This document shows positions 1 to 8,604 of a stretch of DNA of 50,538 nucleotides, in pieces. A program made the position numbers and the translations under genes. Under the pieces are notes generated by a model, which saw nothing but the letters and a program-made list of their open reading frames with translations, made no database searches and was not told the DNA's origin. This DNA comes from JANMEX01 sp049696015 (lineage in GTDB: Bacteria > Pseudomonadota > Alphaproteobacteria > Rhizobiales > Rhizobiaceae). Positions within the stretch are counted from its first letter, which is position 1. Each line of letters begins with the position of its first letter. Location of the stretch: the NCBI GenBank assembly GCA_049696015.1, contig JBAVTG010000048.1:1-50538 (forward strand), in the 5' to 3' direction.

Positions 1-1
1 C

Positions 2-112
2 GCAGCCCGCACCTTCGACGCACTCATCGAAGCCATCGGGGATATCTGCAATCTATACGAACCAACCGAATGCCAGAACTACTTCAAGGCAACTGGATAT
101 GGATCAGATTAA
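2..112 (+). CDS. IS630-family transposase, 3' end only
   Basis: An open frame enters from the window edge and stops at 110-112, giving a 36-residue C-terminus. Its last part (TECQNYFKATGYGSD) closely resembles the end of IS630-family DDE transposases, which typically finish with a segment like 'P-x-E-C-x-N-Y/F-F-x-x-x-G-Y-x-x-D'. Only the tail is present, so the catalytic DDE triad cannot be seen and I cannot say whether the full copy is intact to the left. It lies at the left edge of the defence cargo and may have helped bring it in. The family call rests on this short tail only. Confidence 0.6.
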   Translation, partial: AARTFDALIEAIGDICNLYEPTECQNYFKATGYGSD

Positions 113-429
113 TGGCGCGACGCTCTAGCATCTGAAAGGCCGAAAATCCGCTTTATGCGGCACCCCTCGCCGGGACCAATCGATCCCGCGTCCCGCCGAT
201 TGCGGCGCTATGCTGACGCTCCTGCGGTTGCCCTGTTAACCGGTCTGCGGGGCTGGTAGACTGGCCTCCGGCTCCCGGATGCTGTCCTTTGAGGCTGCGG
301 ACATCCGGAAACCTCCGCTTTGTGACCCAATCTGCGAAATGGCCGACACCTTTGGTGCGGCCTGGCAGGCCTTCGGCCGGGCGTGAAATTCTTTTTGCCG
401 AGGTTGGGGAGCCATGCTAGATTTGGACC
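113..429. other. Gene-free stretch between transposase tail and Fic antitoxin
   Basis: I see no convincing gene in these 317 bases. A long minus-strand frame crosses the area but has no family resemblance and overlaps the antitoxin antisense. The only recognisable element is a 37-bp diverged copy of a repeat at 205-241 that recurs at 11497-11533. Confidence 0.5.
205..241 (+). repeat. Diverged direct repeat, left copy
   Basis: This 37-bp stretch around 'gctatgctgacgctcctg' matches 11497-11533 at 30 of 37 positions without gaps, including the terminal 'ctgttaacc'. The two copies are in the same orientation and bracket the whole Fic-to-DUF5677-like island. They could mark sites of homologous recombination that brought cargo in, but identity is too low to be certain. 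Confidence 0.5.
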
Positions 430-630
430 ATGAAAAAGGTTCAACAGTCCCCCCAGAGCAAAGCAGGCAGGCTTACCAGCAGCCGAGCTGAGAAAATTGC
501 TGCGGTCGAGGGCATGCGCCTCTCCCCGCGTATGGCGCGGATTCTGAAGGACGCCGCCAGCAAGAACCTGAGCGCCGATGAGAGCCGCGCCCTCATTAGA
601 GCCCAGTTTTCCGCCAAGAAATCCGCCTAA
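430..630 (+). CDS. Fic-associated antitoxin, VbhA-like
   Basis: This 66-residue basic protein ends 2 bases before the start of the Fic gene, the arrangement of the Bartonella vbhA-vbhT pair. In that family the small antitoxin blocks the Fic active site with a helix carrying (S/T)xxxE(G/N). Here residues around 'EKIAAVEGMRLSP' keep the E-G of that motif, with the serine/threonine position occupied by isoleucine. The protein would bind the adjacent Fic toxin and prevent AMP transfer, in the cytoplasm. The ribosome binding site is weak. The identity is inferred from position, size and partial motif. Confidence 0.65.
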   Translation: MKKVQQSPQSKAGRLTSSRAEKIAAVEGMRLSPRMARILKDAASKNLSADESRALIRAQFSAKKSA

Positions 631-632
631 CT

Positions 633-1235
633 GTGGTCTACACATCCGAGCAAGATCCACTGTGCTATCCCGGCACGACTGTTTTGCGGAATAAGCTGGA
701 TATTCAGGACCAGGCCGAGCTTGATGAATATGAGGTTGCGGTGTTCCTTACCCGCGCCGACGAGCCATGGCCTAAAGGCAATTTTGATTATGCCCACTAC
801 AAGGCCCTGCATTTTCAACTGTTTCAGGACGTTTACGACTGGGCAGGCCAGGTGCGGACGATCCGGATTGGCAAGGGCTCAAACTGGTTCTGCTATCCCG
901 AATATATCGACGGCGAGATGGCCAAGATTTTTGAGGGCTTGCATAAGGACCAGCTGCTAACCGGGCTTCCTGCTGAGGAGTTTGCGCGCAAGAGCGCGCA
1001 TATTTTGGCTGAAATCAATGCCGTTCACCCGTTCCGCGAAGGTAATGGGCGGACCCAGCTGGCCTTTTTGGCCATGCTTGCCGAACACAATGGCCTGCCG
1101 TTCAATGCCGATATTCTTGAGCGCGAGCGCGTTATCCAAGCCATGATTGACAGCTTTTCGGGGGCCGAAGCCCCACTTTCTCAGTTGATTCAAGAAATTG
1201 TCTTGCCCACAAACGGTCCCGTTGCTGCAAATTGA
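633..1235 (+). CDS. Fic-family AMP-transferase toxin (VbhT-like Fic domain)
   Basis: The 200-residue protein is essentially a single Fic domain. The active-site motif HPFREGNGRTQ lies at about residues 131-141. Catalytic histidine, acidic residue and the GNGR anion hole are all present, with only the last arginine of the usual HxFx(D/E)GNGRxxR replaced by glutamine. Fic domains transfer AMP from ATP onto hydroxyl side chains of target proteins; VbhT-type toxins modify DNA gyrase and topoisomerase IV. The start is a GTG two bases after the antitoxin stop, so the two are probably translationally coupled. There is no secretion-signal domain of the VbhT BID type, so a toxin-antitoxin role is more likely than an exported effector. 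Confidence 0.88.
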   Translation: MVYTSEQDPLCYPGTTVLRNKLDIQDQAELDEYEVAVFLTRADEPWPKGNFDYAHYKALHFQLFQDVYDWAGQVRTIRIGKGSNWFCYPEYIDGEMAKIFEGLHKDQLLTGLPAEEFARKSAHILAEINAVHPFREGNGRTQLAFLAMLAEHNGLPFNADILERERVIQAMIDSFSGAEAPLSQLIQEIVLPTNGPVAAN

Positions 1236-1333
1236 CTGTAACGAAAAAATGCAGTTGCCGCGCACCTTCATACTATGCAGATCAGCCAGTTGGGCTACAA
1301 CCTGCATAACACTATAACCCGACTGGAAAATCC

Positions 1334-4117
1334 ATGAACGCCGTAGAGATCGAAGAAGCCATATCTGCGCTTGCGGAAAAGCCGTTCGATCCGGTCGAGT
1401 TCCCCTATGCGTTCTTGGAGGCCTTTGGCCGTAAAGACGTGACGCTTAAGCGGTTGCGCACCGGGGATATGAACAAATCAGATATGGGCGGCGTGCTTCA
1501 GCGCGACAACATCCACATTGCCGTGGCAGCACCTGGGGCGGTTGGCGAAACGATGGACGCCTTACGGTCAAGCCCGGCCACGACCCGCTGGAAAGCCAAG
1601 TTCATCGTCGCGACCGACGGCGACTCTTTTGAGGCCGAGGAACTCGGAACAGCGGAAGCGCCGATTGTCTGCGACTACCCGAGCTTTCCCGACCATTTTG
1701 GCTTTTTTCTGCCTTTGGCAGGGATCTCGACCGTCAAGCAGATCCGCGAGAGTGCCTTTGATATCAAGGCCACGGGCCGCCTCAACCGGCTTTATGTCGA
1801 ACTGTTGAAGGATAACCCGGCCTGGGACACCGAGGCCCGCCGCGAGGATATGAACCATTTCATGGCCCGCTTGATTTTCTGCTTTTTTGCTGAGGACACC
1901 GGGATTTTTACCGGCAAAGCCCTGTTTACCGAGACCGTGACCGCGATGAGCGCCAAGGAAGGGGTCACGCACGAGGTGATATCGACAATCTTTGCAGCGA
2001 TGAACACCAAAGGCGAGGAACGAGCTGCAAAGAAGCTACCCCGCTGGATTAACGACTTCCCTTACGTGAATGGCGGCTTATTTTCGGGTAGCACCGAAGT
2101 GCCACGTTTTAGCAAGATTGCGCGGTCCTATCTGCTGAACGTCGGCGCGTTAGAATGGAAGAAGATCAACCCGGATATTTTCGGGTCGATGATCCAGGCC
2201 GTCGCCGATGATGAGGAGCGTGGTGCTTTGGGCATGCACTACACCAGTGTGCCGAACATCCTGAAGGTGCTCAACCCGCTCTTTTTGGACGATTTGCGCG
2301 AGAAGCTCGATGAAGCGGGAGATAATGCCCGCAAGCTGTTGAATCTGCGCAATCGCATGGCTCGTATCAGGGTGTTTGACCCAGCTTGTGGTTCTGGGAA
2401 CTTCCTGGTCATAGCCTACCGGGAAATGCGAGCCATTGAGGCCGAGATCAATCAGCGTCGTGGTGAGACCGAGCGGGCAACGGATATCCCGAAGACCAAC
2501 TTTCGTGGCATCGAGCTACGAAATTTCCCTGCTGAAATTGCTCGCTTGGCGCTTATCATTGCCGAATATCAGGCCGATGTGCAGTATCGCGGACCGAAAA
2601 TGGCTTTGGCTGAGTTTTTGCCGCTAGACGCTGAAAATTGGATCACCTGCGACAATGCCTTGCGCGTCGATTGGTTGAGTATCTGCCCGCCCACAGGCAC
2701 GGGGGTGAAGTTCAAGGGCGATGATTTGTTCTCAACTCCGTTGGAGCAGGCACAGATCGACTTCGAGAATGAAGGAGGTGAGACGTTTATCTGCGGAAAT
2801 CCTCCTTATAAGGGCAGCAAATGGCAGACTGCTGGCCAGAAGGATGACCTGAAGCAAATCTTCGATCATCGTACCGACAGTTGGAAGTCACTCGATTACG
2901 TTGCGGGTTGGTTTATGAAAGCCGCAGATTACGCCATGCATACGGGGGCTGCTAGCGCTTTCGTGTCCACCAACAGCATTTGCCAAGGCCAGCAGGTGCA
3001 CACTCTATGGCCATTAATCTTCAGAGCTGATCGCACTATTCACTTCGCTTACACCTCATTCCAATGGGCGAACCTTGCGAGCCACAACGCCGGAGTTACG
3101 GTGGTGATTGTGGGGTTGAGTGCGCCAAGCGCTAGGCCGCGCAAGCTGTACACAGTAGAAGCTGGCGGCGCTACTGTAACTCGGGTGTGTAATAATATTA
3201 ACGCTTATTTGGTGCCAGGGCGTGATGTAGAAGTACAAAAGGTGACTGTACCAATTTGTGACCTGACAGTCATGGTTTATGGAAATGTTGAGAAAGCTGG
3301 CGGTTACTTGTCTTTGACAACAGACGAGAGGGCGGCTTTAGACCTTGCTCCAGAGCAAGACGAAAAGTTTGTTCGGCGGTTTTATGGTTCTGAAGAATTT
3401 ATCCACTCCAAATCGCGGTTTTGTTTGTGGATCGAGGACGAGCATCTCAAAGAAGCGACGGCCATTCCCACGATTGCGGCGCGGATTGAGGGAGTACGGC
3501 GAATGCGTTCAGCCAGTATAGCGGCGGCAACACGCGCCAAAGCTTCAGTTTCCCACAAGTTTTGGATAATTCTAGGCGTACCAAAGAGACATACCATTGT
3601 CGTCCCAGGCGTGAGTTCGGAAAATCGACCTTATTTGCCCGTCGGCCTTTTAGGGGCCGACGCTATTCTCTCGAATAGGAACTTCGCCCTCTACGACGCC
3701 CCCCTCTGGAACATGGCGCTGATCGCCTCGCGCCTACACTGGGTATGGATCGGCACTGTTTGCGTGCGAATGCGCACCGATTTTTCGTACTCAAATACCC
3801 TTGGCTGGAATACCTTCCCCGTCCCAACTCTGACCGAAAAGAACAAGGCCGACCTGACGCGTTGCGCCGAGGATATCCTATTGGCGCGCGAGTCCCATTT
3901 CCCGGCGACGATTGCCGACCTTTATGATCCAGAGACAATGCCAGCCGACTTGCGCGCAGCCCACGAGCGCAACGACGAGGTGCTGGAGCGTATCTATATA
4001 GGCCGCCGGTTTAAGAACGATACCGAGCGGCTGGAGAAACTGTTTGAGCTTTATACGAAGATGACGGCTGCCCCGGGAGCCAAGAGCAAAACAACGAAAG
4101 TCAGGGGATCCGCATGA
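1334..4117 (+). CDS. Class I SAM-dependent DNA adenine methyltransferase (large, restriction-modification type)
   Basis: The 927-residue protein has the gamma-type N6-adenine methyltransferase motifs: FDPACGSGNF (SAM-binding motif I) near residue 349 and GNPPY (catalytic motif IV) near residue 488. About 340 residues precede the catalytic core and about 400 follow, the latter probably including the target recognition domain. It probably marks host DNA at a specific site. I see no clear PD-(D/E)xK nuclease motif in the N-terminal part, so cleavage would come from its neighbours. The stop overlaps the helicase start by 4 bases (ATGA). It resembles the stand-alone methyltransferases found with a helicase and a GIY-YIG nuclease rather than BREX PglX or DISARM, whose partner genes are missing. 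Confidence 0.85.
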   Translation: MNAVEIEEAISALAEKPFDPVEFPYAFLEAFGRKDVTLKRLRTGDMNKSDMGGVLQRDNIHIAVAAPGAVGETMDALRSSPATTRWKAKFIVATDGDSFEAEELGTAEAPIVCDYPSFPDHFGFFLPLAGISTVKQIRESAFDIKATGRLNRLYVELLKDNPAWDTEARREDMNHFMARLIFCFFAEDTGIFTGKALFTETVTAMSAKEGVTHEVISTIFAAMNTKGEERAAKKLPRWINDFPYVNGGLFSGSTEVPRFSKIARSYLLNVGALEWKKINPDIFGSMIQAVADDEERGALGMHYTSVPNILKVLNPLFLDDLREKLDEAGDNARKLLNLRNRMARIRVFDPACGSGNFLVIAYREMRAIEAEINQRRGETERATDIPKTNFRGIELRNFPAEIARLALIIAEYQADVQYRGPKMALAEFLPLDAENWITCDNALRVDWLSICPPTGTGVKFKGDDLFSTPLEQAQIDFENEGGETFICGNPPYKGSKWQTAGQKDDLKQIFDHRTDSWKSLDYVAGWFMKAADYAMHTGAASAFVSTNSICQGQQVHTLWPLIFRADRTIHFAYTSFQWANLASHNAGVTVVIVGLSAPSARPRKLYTVEAGGATVTRVCNNINAYLVPGRDVEVQKVTVPICDLTVMVYGNVEKAGGYLSLTTDERAALDLAPEQDEKFVRRFYGSEEFIHSKSRFCLWIEDEHLKEATAIPTIAARIEGVRRMRSASIAAATRAKASVSHKFWIILGVPKRHTIVVPGVSSENRPYLPVGLLGADAILSNRNFALYDAPLWNMALIASRLHWVWIGTVCVRMRTDFSYSNTLGWNTFPVPTLTEKNKADLTRCAEDILLARESHFPATIADLYDPETMPADLRAAHERNDEVLERIYIGRRFKNDTERLEKLFELYTKMTAAPGAKSKTTKVRGSA

Positions 4118-6168
4118 GCCGTCCGATCACACACGTTCCTTCTGTTTCAGTATCCTATGCCCGTAACGGTAGTTCGACCGCCGCCAATGAGCTGGGCATG
4201 CGCCCGATGCAAGAACGCGCCTATGAGAAGCGTGGCGAGCAGTATCTGCTGATTAAATCCCCGCCTGCATCCGGCAAGAGCCGCGCCCTGATGTTTATCG
4301 CGCTCGACAAGCTTGAGAACCAGGGCGTGAAGCAGGCAATCATTGTGGTACCTGAAAAGTCGATTGGTTCGAGCTTTGCCGACGAGAAGCTGACTGCGCA
4401 AGGCTTTTGGGCCGACTGGGTGGTCACCCCCAAATGGAACCTTTGCAACGCCCCAGGCGATGACAACGGCGGCAAGGTCAACTCGGTGCAGGCGTTCTTG
4501 AACGGCGCCGATAAGGTTCTGGTATGCACCCATGCCACGTTCCGCTTTGCGGTCGATAAGTTTGGCGTGGAGGCCTTTGACGACAGGCTGATTGCAATCG
4601 ACGAGTTTCACCACGTTTCCGCCAATCCCGACAATAAACTTGGCCTGTATTTGGGTCAGTTTATGGCGCGCGACCGCGCCCATATCATTGCGATGACCGG
4701 ATCATATTTCCGGGGCGACGCCGTGGCAGTGATGTCGCCTGACGACGAAGCTAAGTTCGATACCGTCACCTATACCTATTATGAGCAGCTGAACGGCTAC
4801 TTGCACCTTAAGCACTTGGAAATTGGCTATTTCTTTTATGGCGGTTCCTATGTGGACGACATCTTGAAGGTGCTGGACCCGGCAGAGAAGACCATTCTGC
4901 ACATTCCGAACGTGAACTCTCGCGAGACACCGGCTGACAAGAACACCCAAGTGGACGAGATCATGCGCGCCCTTGGCGATTGGGAGGGCACTGACCCGAA
5001 GACCGGCTTTCAACTGGTGAAGACTCCAGACGGTCGCAAGCTGCGCATTGCTGACCTGGTGAACGATGATGCCGCCAAACGCGAACGCGTTTCCGCTGCG
5101 TTGAAAGACCCGGCGCAGAAGCACAACCGCGATCACGTTGATATCATTATTGCCCTGGGCATGGCCAAGGAAGGCTTTGACTGGATTTGGTGCGAGCATG
5201 CCCTGACCGTTGGTTATCGGTCCAGCCTGACCGAGATTGTGCAGATTATTGGCCGGGCCACTCGTGATGCCCCAGGCAAACTGCGCGCCCGGTTCACCAA
5301 CTTGATTGCCGAGCCCGATGCCAGTGAACAGGCTGTGACCGAGGCCGTGAACGACACTTTGAAGGCTATCGCCGCCAGCCTGTTGATGGAACAGGTGCTG
5401 GCCCCTCGCTTTGAGTTTACGCCAAAGAACCCAGGCGCAGGCCCAGCGCCAGGGTTCGATTATGGCGAAGGCGGATATCAGCCGGACCAATGCAATGTCG
5501 GATTCAACGAAGAAACAGGCAAAATCCGCATTGAAATAAAAGGCCTGGCGCAGCCCAAGAGTGTAGAAGCGACAAGAATATGCCAGCAGGACTTGAATGA
5601 GGTGATTGCCGCCTTCGTTCAAGACAAGCCAACCATTGAGCGGGGTTTATTCGACCCCGAAGTGGTCTCCGAGGAGCTGACCCAGCTGCGCATGGGCAAA
5701 ATCATCAAGGAGCGCTACCCGGAGCTTGGCGACGAAGACCAGGAGGCCATCCGCCAGCATGCCGTTGCCGCCATCAATCTGACCCAGAAAGCCAAAGAAG
5801 TGATTGCTGGGATCGGCAGCACTGAAGCCACCAACACCGCCTTTGTGGACGGCGTGCGCAAATACGCCATAGACGTGCGGGGGCTGGATATTGACTTGAT
5901 CGACCAAATCAACCCCTTTGGGGTAGCTTATGCGATCCTGGCCAAGACCATGAGCGAGGACAGCTTACGCCAGGTTCAGGCGATCATTAACGCCAAACGG
6001 GTGACCCTGAGTGTCGAGGAAGCCCGCGACCTGGCAAAACGCGCGCTGAAGTTCAAGCAAGAGAAGGGCCGTGCCCCATCCATCACCGCTGCTGACGCCT
6101 GGGAAAAGCGCATGGCCGAAGGTGTGGCCTTCATGCAGAGAATGCGCACGGAGGCCGCCCGTGGCTAA
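4114..6168 (+). CDS. DEAD/DEAH-box superfamily 2 helicase of restriction-like system
   Basis: The 684-residue protein has a superfamily 2 helicase core: Walker A as PPASGKS near residue 50, motif II as DEFH near residue 162, and motif VI as QIIGRATR near residue 376. About 280 further residues follow, with no domain I recognise. It would translocate on DNA, as helicase subunits of type I and III restriction enzymes do. It overlaps the methyltransferase by 4 bases upstream and the GIY-YIG gene by 8 bases downstream, so the three proteins are probably made together and form one system. No nuclease motif was found in this protein. Confidence 0.85.
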   Translation: MSRPITHVPSVSVSYARNGSSTAANELGMRPMQERAYEKRGEQYLLIKSPPASGKSRALMFIALDKLENQGVKQAIIVVPEKSIGSSFADEKLTAQGFWADWVVTPKWNLCNAPGDDNGGKVNSVQAFLNGADKVLVCTHATFRFAVDKFGVEAFDDRLIAIDEFHHVSANPDNKLGLYLGQFMARDRAHIIAMTGSYFRGDAVAVMSPDDEAKFDTVTYTYYEQLNGYLHLKHLEIGYFFYGGSYVDDILKVLDPAEKTILHIPNVNSRETPADKNTQVDEIMRALGDWEGTDPKTGFQLVKTPDGRKLRIADLVNDDAAKRERVSAALKDPAQKHNRDHVDIIIALGMAKEGFDWIWCEHALTVGYRSSLTEIVQIIGRATRDAPGKLRARFTNLIAEPDASEQAVTEAVNDTLKAIAASLLMEQVLAPRFEFTPKNPGAGPAPGFDYGEGGYQPDQCNVGFNEETGKIRIEIKGLAQPKSVEATRICQQDLNEVIAAFVQDKPTIERGLFDPEVVSEELTQLRMGKIIKERYPELGDEDQEAIRQHAVAAINLTQKAKEVIAGIGSTEATNTAFVDGVRKYAIDVRGLDIDLIDQINPFGVAYAILAKTMSEDSLRQVQAIINAKRVTLSVEEARDLAKRALKFKQEKGRAPSITAADAWEKRMAEGVAFMQRMRTEAARG

Positions 6169-7369
6169 GACATTCACCGATGAAGATGCAGCTCTGCTGG
6201 ACGAGCTGGGCATTGAAGAGGAAAGCAAGCCTTCCGGTGGGCGCAGCGCCAAGGAAGAGCGGATTATTGCCGGATTTGAAGAGATCCAACGGTTTGTCGA
6301 GACGAACGGCCGAGCGCCGCAGCACGGCGAAGGGCGTGATATATTCGAACGGCTTTACGCGGTCCGTTTGGACCGTTTGCGAGAGCAGGCCGAATGCCGT
6401 GCCATTCTGGAGCCCCTGGACACTCAGGGCCTGCTTACGGGTGAAGCACAGGCCGCGCTAGGTCCGAACCCAGACGACTTAGACGACGATGAACTTTTGG
6501 CCGCACTTGGCGATGAGCCGGTCGCAACTGACCTTACCGAGTTGCGCCATGTTCGGTCCGCAAGTGAAAAGCGCGAGGCCGAGGAAATTGCCAATCGGCA
6601 GAAATGTGAGGACTTCGATCAATTTAAGCCTCTGTTTGAGAAAATGCAGCGTGAACTTAAGGACGGCGTGCGGATATCGCAGCAGTTCCGTAAAGATGCC
6701 GGATTCTTGAAGGCCGACATCACCAAGGGCAATTTCTTCATTCTTGGCGGCCAGACCGCCTACGTGGCAGACGTTGGCGAGCCCATTAAGGCCCCGAACG
6801 GCGAATCCGATGCCCGGCTGAGGGTAATCTATTCAAATGGCACAGAGAGCAATCTGCTTCTGCGTTCCTTACAGCGCGCCCTTTACAAGGACGAGGCGGG
6901 GCGACGGATTTCAGAGCCGTCAGCCGGGCCTCTGTTTGGCGATGAGTTAGATGAGGACGACCAGGCCAGCGGGACAATCTATGTGCTGCGCAGCAAGTCA
7001 GACCACCCACTAGTTGCGGCCAACCGCGAGCTTGTTCACAAAATCGGTGTGACGAGCGGCAGCGTGGAAAAGCGCATTGCCGGCGCTAACCAGCAAACGA
7101 CCTTTCTTTTGGCCGACGTTGAGGTCGTGGCAACCTACCAACTATTCAATATCAGCCGGGCGAAACTGGAGAACCTGATCCATCGAGTGTTCGGCCCTGC
7201 CCGCCTTGATATTGAGATCATGGACCGCCTGGGGCGGCCTATTACGCCACGTGAGTGGTTCTTGGTGCCGTTGTTTGTCATCGATGAAGCGGTACAACGG
7301 ATCAAAGATGGTTCGATCTTGAATTATGCTTACAACCCTCACAAAGTACTAATCGAGCAGATCAAATAG
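6161..7369 (+). CDS. GIY-YIG nuclease (T5orf172-like) of restriction-like system
   Basis: I chose the GTG at 6161 because it has GGAGG six bases upstream and overlaps the helicase stop; the product is 402 residues. A GIY-YIG-type domain occupies about residues 270-350, with IYVLR as the first strand, HKIGVTSG as the second, then an arginine (EKRI) and a glutamate (KLENLI) at the expected catalytic positions. The N-terminal 260 residues are acidic and unassigned and may bind partners or DNA. It is the best candidate for the cleaving component of the methyltransferase-helicase pair. Confidence 0.82.
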   Translation: MAKTFTDEDAALLDELGIEEESKPSGGRSAKEERIIAGFEEIQRFVETNGRAPQHGEGRDIFERLYAVRLDRLREQAECRAILEPLDTQGLLTGEAQAALGPNPDDLDDDELLAALGDEPVATDLTELRHVRSASEKREAEEIANRQKCEDFDQFKPLFEKMQRELKDGVRISQQFRKDAGFLKADITKGNFFILGGQTAYVADVGEPIKAPNGESDARLRVIYSNGTESNLLLRSLQRALYKDEAGRRISEPSAGPLFGDELDEDDQASGTIYVLRSKSDHPLVAANRELVHKIGVTSGSVEKRIAGANQQTTFLLADVEVVATYQLFNISRAKLENLIHRVFGPARLDIEIMDRLGRPITPREWFLVPLFVIDEAVQRIKDGSILNYAYNPHKVLIEQIK

Positions 7370-7396
7370 CAATCCAATAAGTGGCAGCCACCCAAA

Positions 7397-8602
7397 ATGA
7401 AAATTAAAAGCTATACAACTAAACGGGCTTGGCTCGATCAAATGCCCCCTGTTAATCCTCAGGCTGAAGGAGCAGAAATTGAGGGGAAGCAGCCCGATAT
7501 AGCACTTGAGGAAATCAACCGAGTACTTTCGGACGTTATCAGAGCGCACAAACTTATTGTCCTGACAGGCTTGGGTACATCGCTCTGCGTGAAGAATCCT
7601 GCCGGGCAAAACAAAGCGCCGACGATGCGAGACCTATGGAATGCCGTAAAGCATGAATATGAGCAGCCAGGGGACGCTGCTCGCCCTACATGGAATGAAG
7701 TTCTAGAGATCGCACGACAACCCGAAAACAATGAAAATATTGAAGAATTGCTCTCACGCTGTAAGTCGGCCGAGGGCTTTGAGAATGGTGATCGACAAAC
7801 CAAGATTCTGCGCTTCATTTCAGATGCGGAACGCGTAATCAGAACGAAAGTCGATTTTCTGGACCAAAGCGAGCCTTTGGATCTCCACGAAGTTTTCCTT
7901 AGGAAATTAGGACGGAGATCTAACCGTCGGGAGCGGCTCAAACTCTTCACGACAAATTATGACCGGTGTTTCGAGCACGCCGCACAACGCACGGGCTTCG
8001 TGGTGATGGACGGGTTTACCTTGGCACAGCCGGCCATTTTTGAGCCGATGCATTTCTCTTACGACGTAGTACGCCGTGGTCACAATGCGGACACACCAGA
8101 TTATATTGAGAACCTATTCCAGCTATATAAAATTCATGGATCAATCGATTGGGAAATTAATGAACAAACCAAGCAGATTGTTCGAAATGCGAAAACAGAA
8201 AAACCACTGCTCATATATCCCCGGAATTCAAAGTATGAGTTGGCCTTTGCCCAGCCGTATCTGGAGATGATTTCGTCTTTTCAATCAGCACTACGAGGTA
8301 GCGATACAGCGGTTTTAATTGTTGGATTCGGGTTCAACGATAATCATTTAGCAGAACCAATCCTTGCCGCTATCGAGACAAACCTATCTCTCAAAGTAGT
8401 AGTCGTCTCGCCAGGAATCGAAGCTCAATCTGCCACAAACCCCCATTTAAAGAAGATTGCAGGCCTAATCGACCGAGGTGACGCGCGCTTGGCGTTGCTA
8501 GCTGCGTCATTTGAGGAACTTGTTCCGATCATTCCCGACATCGCCGCCCAAACAGACCTCGAGCGGCATATCGAGAGAGTCCGAGCAGTTCGGGAGCGCT
8601 AA
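7397..8602 (+). CDS. SIR2-family NADase of SIR2-HerA defence pair
   Basis: This 401-residue protein carries the SIR2 signatures. The NAD-binding segment LTGLGTS lies near residue 55 (GAGxS in sirtuins), FTTNYD near 185, KIHGSIDW near 245 with the catalytic histidine, and VGFGFNDNH near 310. Defence-associated SIR2 proteins usually deplete NAD rather than deacetylate. It starts 27 bases after the GIY-YIG gene and ends 2 bases before the HerA-like gene. The SIR2 plus HerA pairing is an established antiphage system (SIR2-HerA, also called Nezha). Base composition here is visibly lower in GC than the conjugation genes, consistent with separate acquisition. Confidence 0.88.
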   Translation: MKIKSYTTKRAWLDQMPPVNPQAEGAEIEGKQPDIALEEINRVLSDVIRAHKLIVLTGLGTSLCVKNPAGQNKAPTMRDLWNAVKHEYEQPGDAARPTWNEVLEIARQPENNENIEELLSRCKSAEGFENGDRQTKILRFISDAERVIRTKVDFLDQSEPLDLHEVFLRKLGRRSNRRERLKLFTTNYDRCFEHAAQRTGFVVMDGFTLAQPAIFEPMHFSYDVVRRGHNADTPDYIENLFQLYKIHGSIDWEINEQTKQIVRNAKTEKPLLIYPRNSKYELAFAQPYLEMISSFQSALRGSDTAVLIVGFGFNDNHLAEPILAAIETNLSLKVVVVSPGIEAQSATNPHLKKIAGLIDRGDARLALLAASFEELVPIIPDIAAQTDLERHIERVRAVRER

Positions 8603-8604
8603 TC

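Noticed and set aside
208..660. 150-residue minus-strand frame antisense to the Fic antitoxin
   Set aside because: Low-complexity, proline/arginine-rich translation without family resemblance; it overlaps a well-supported gene pair, and its end lies in a dispersed repeat.
633..1235. Secreted VbhT-type effector
   Set aside because: The protein is only a Fic domain; there is no C-terminal BID secretion domain, so export by the type IV system is unsupported.
4702..5622. 306-residue minus-strand frame
   Set aside because: Antisense shadow of the helicase gene, whose motifs and overlaps with neighbours are clear.
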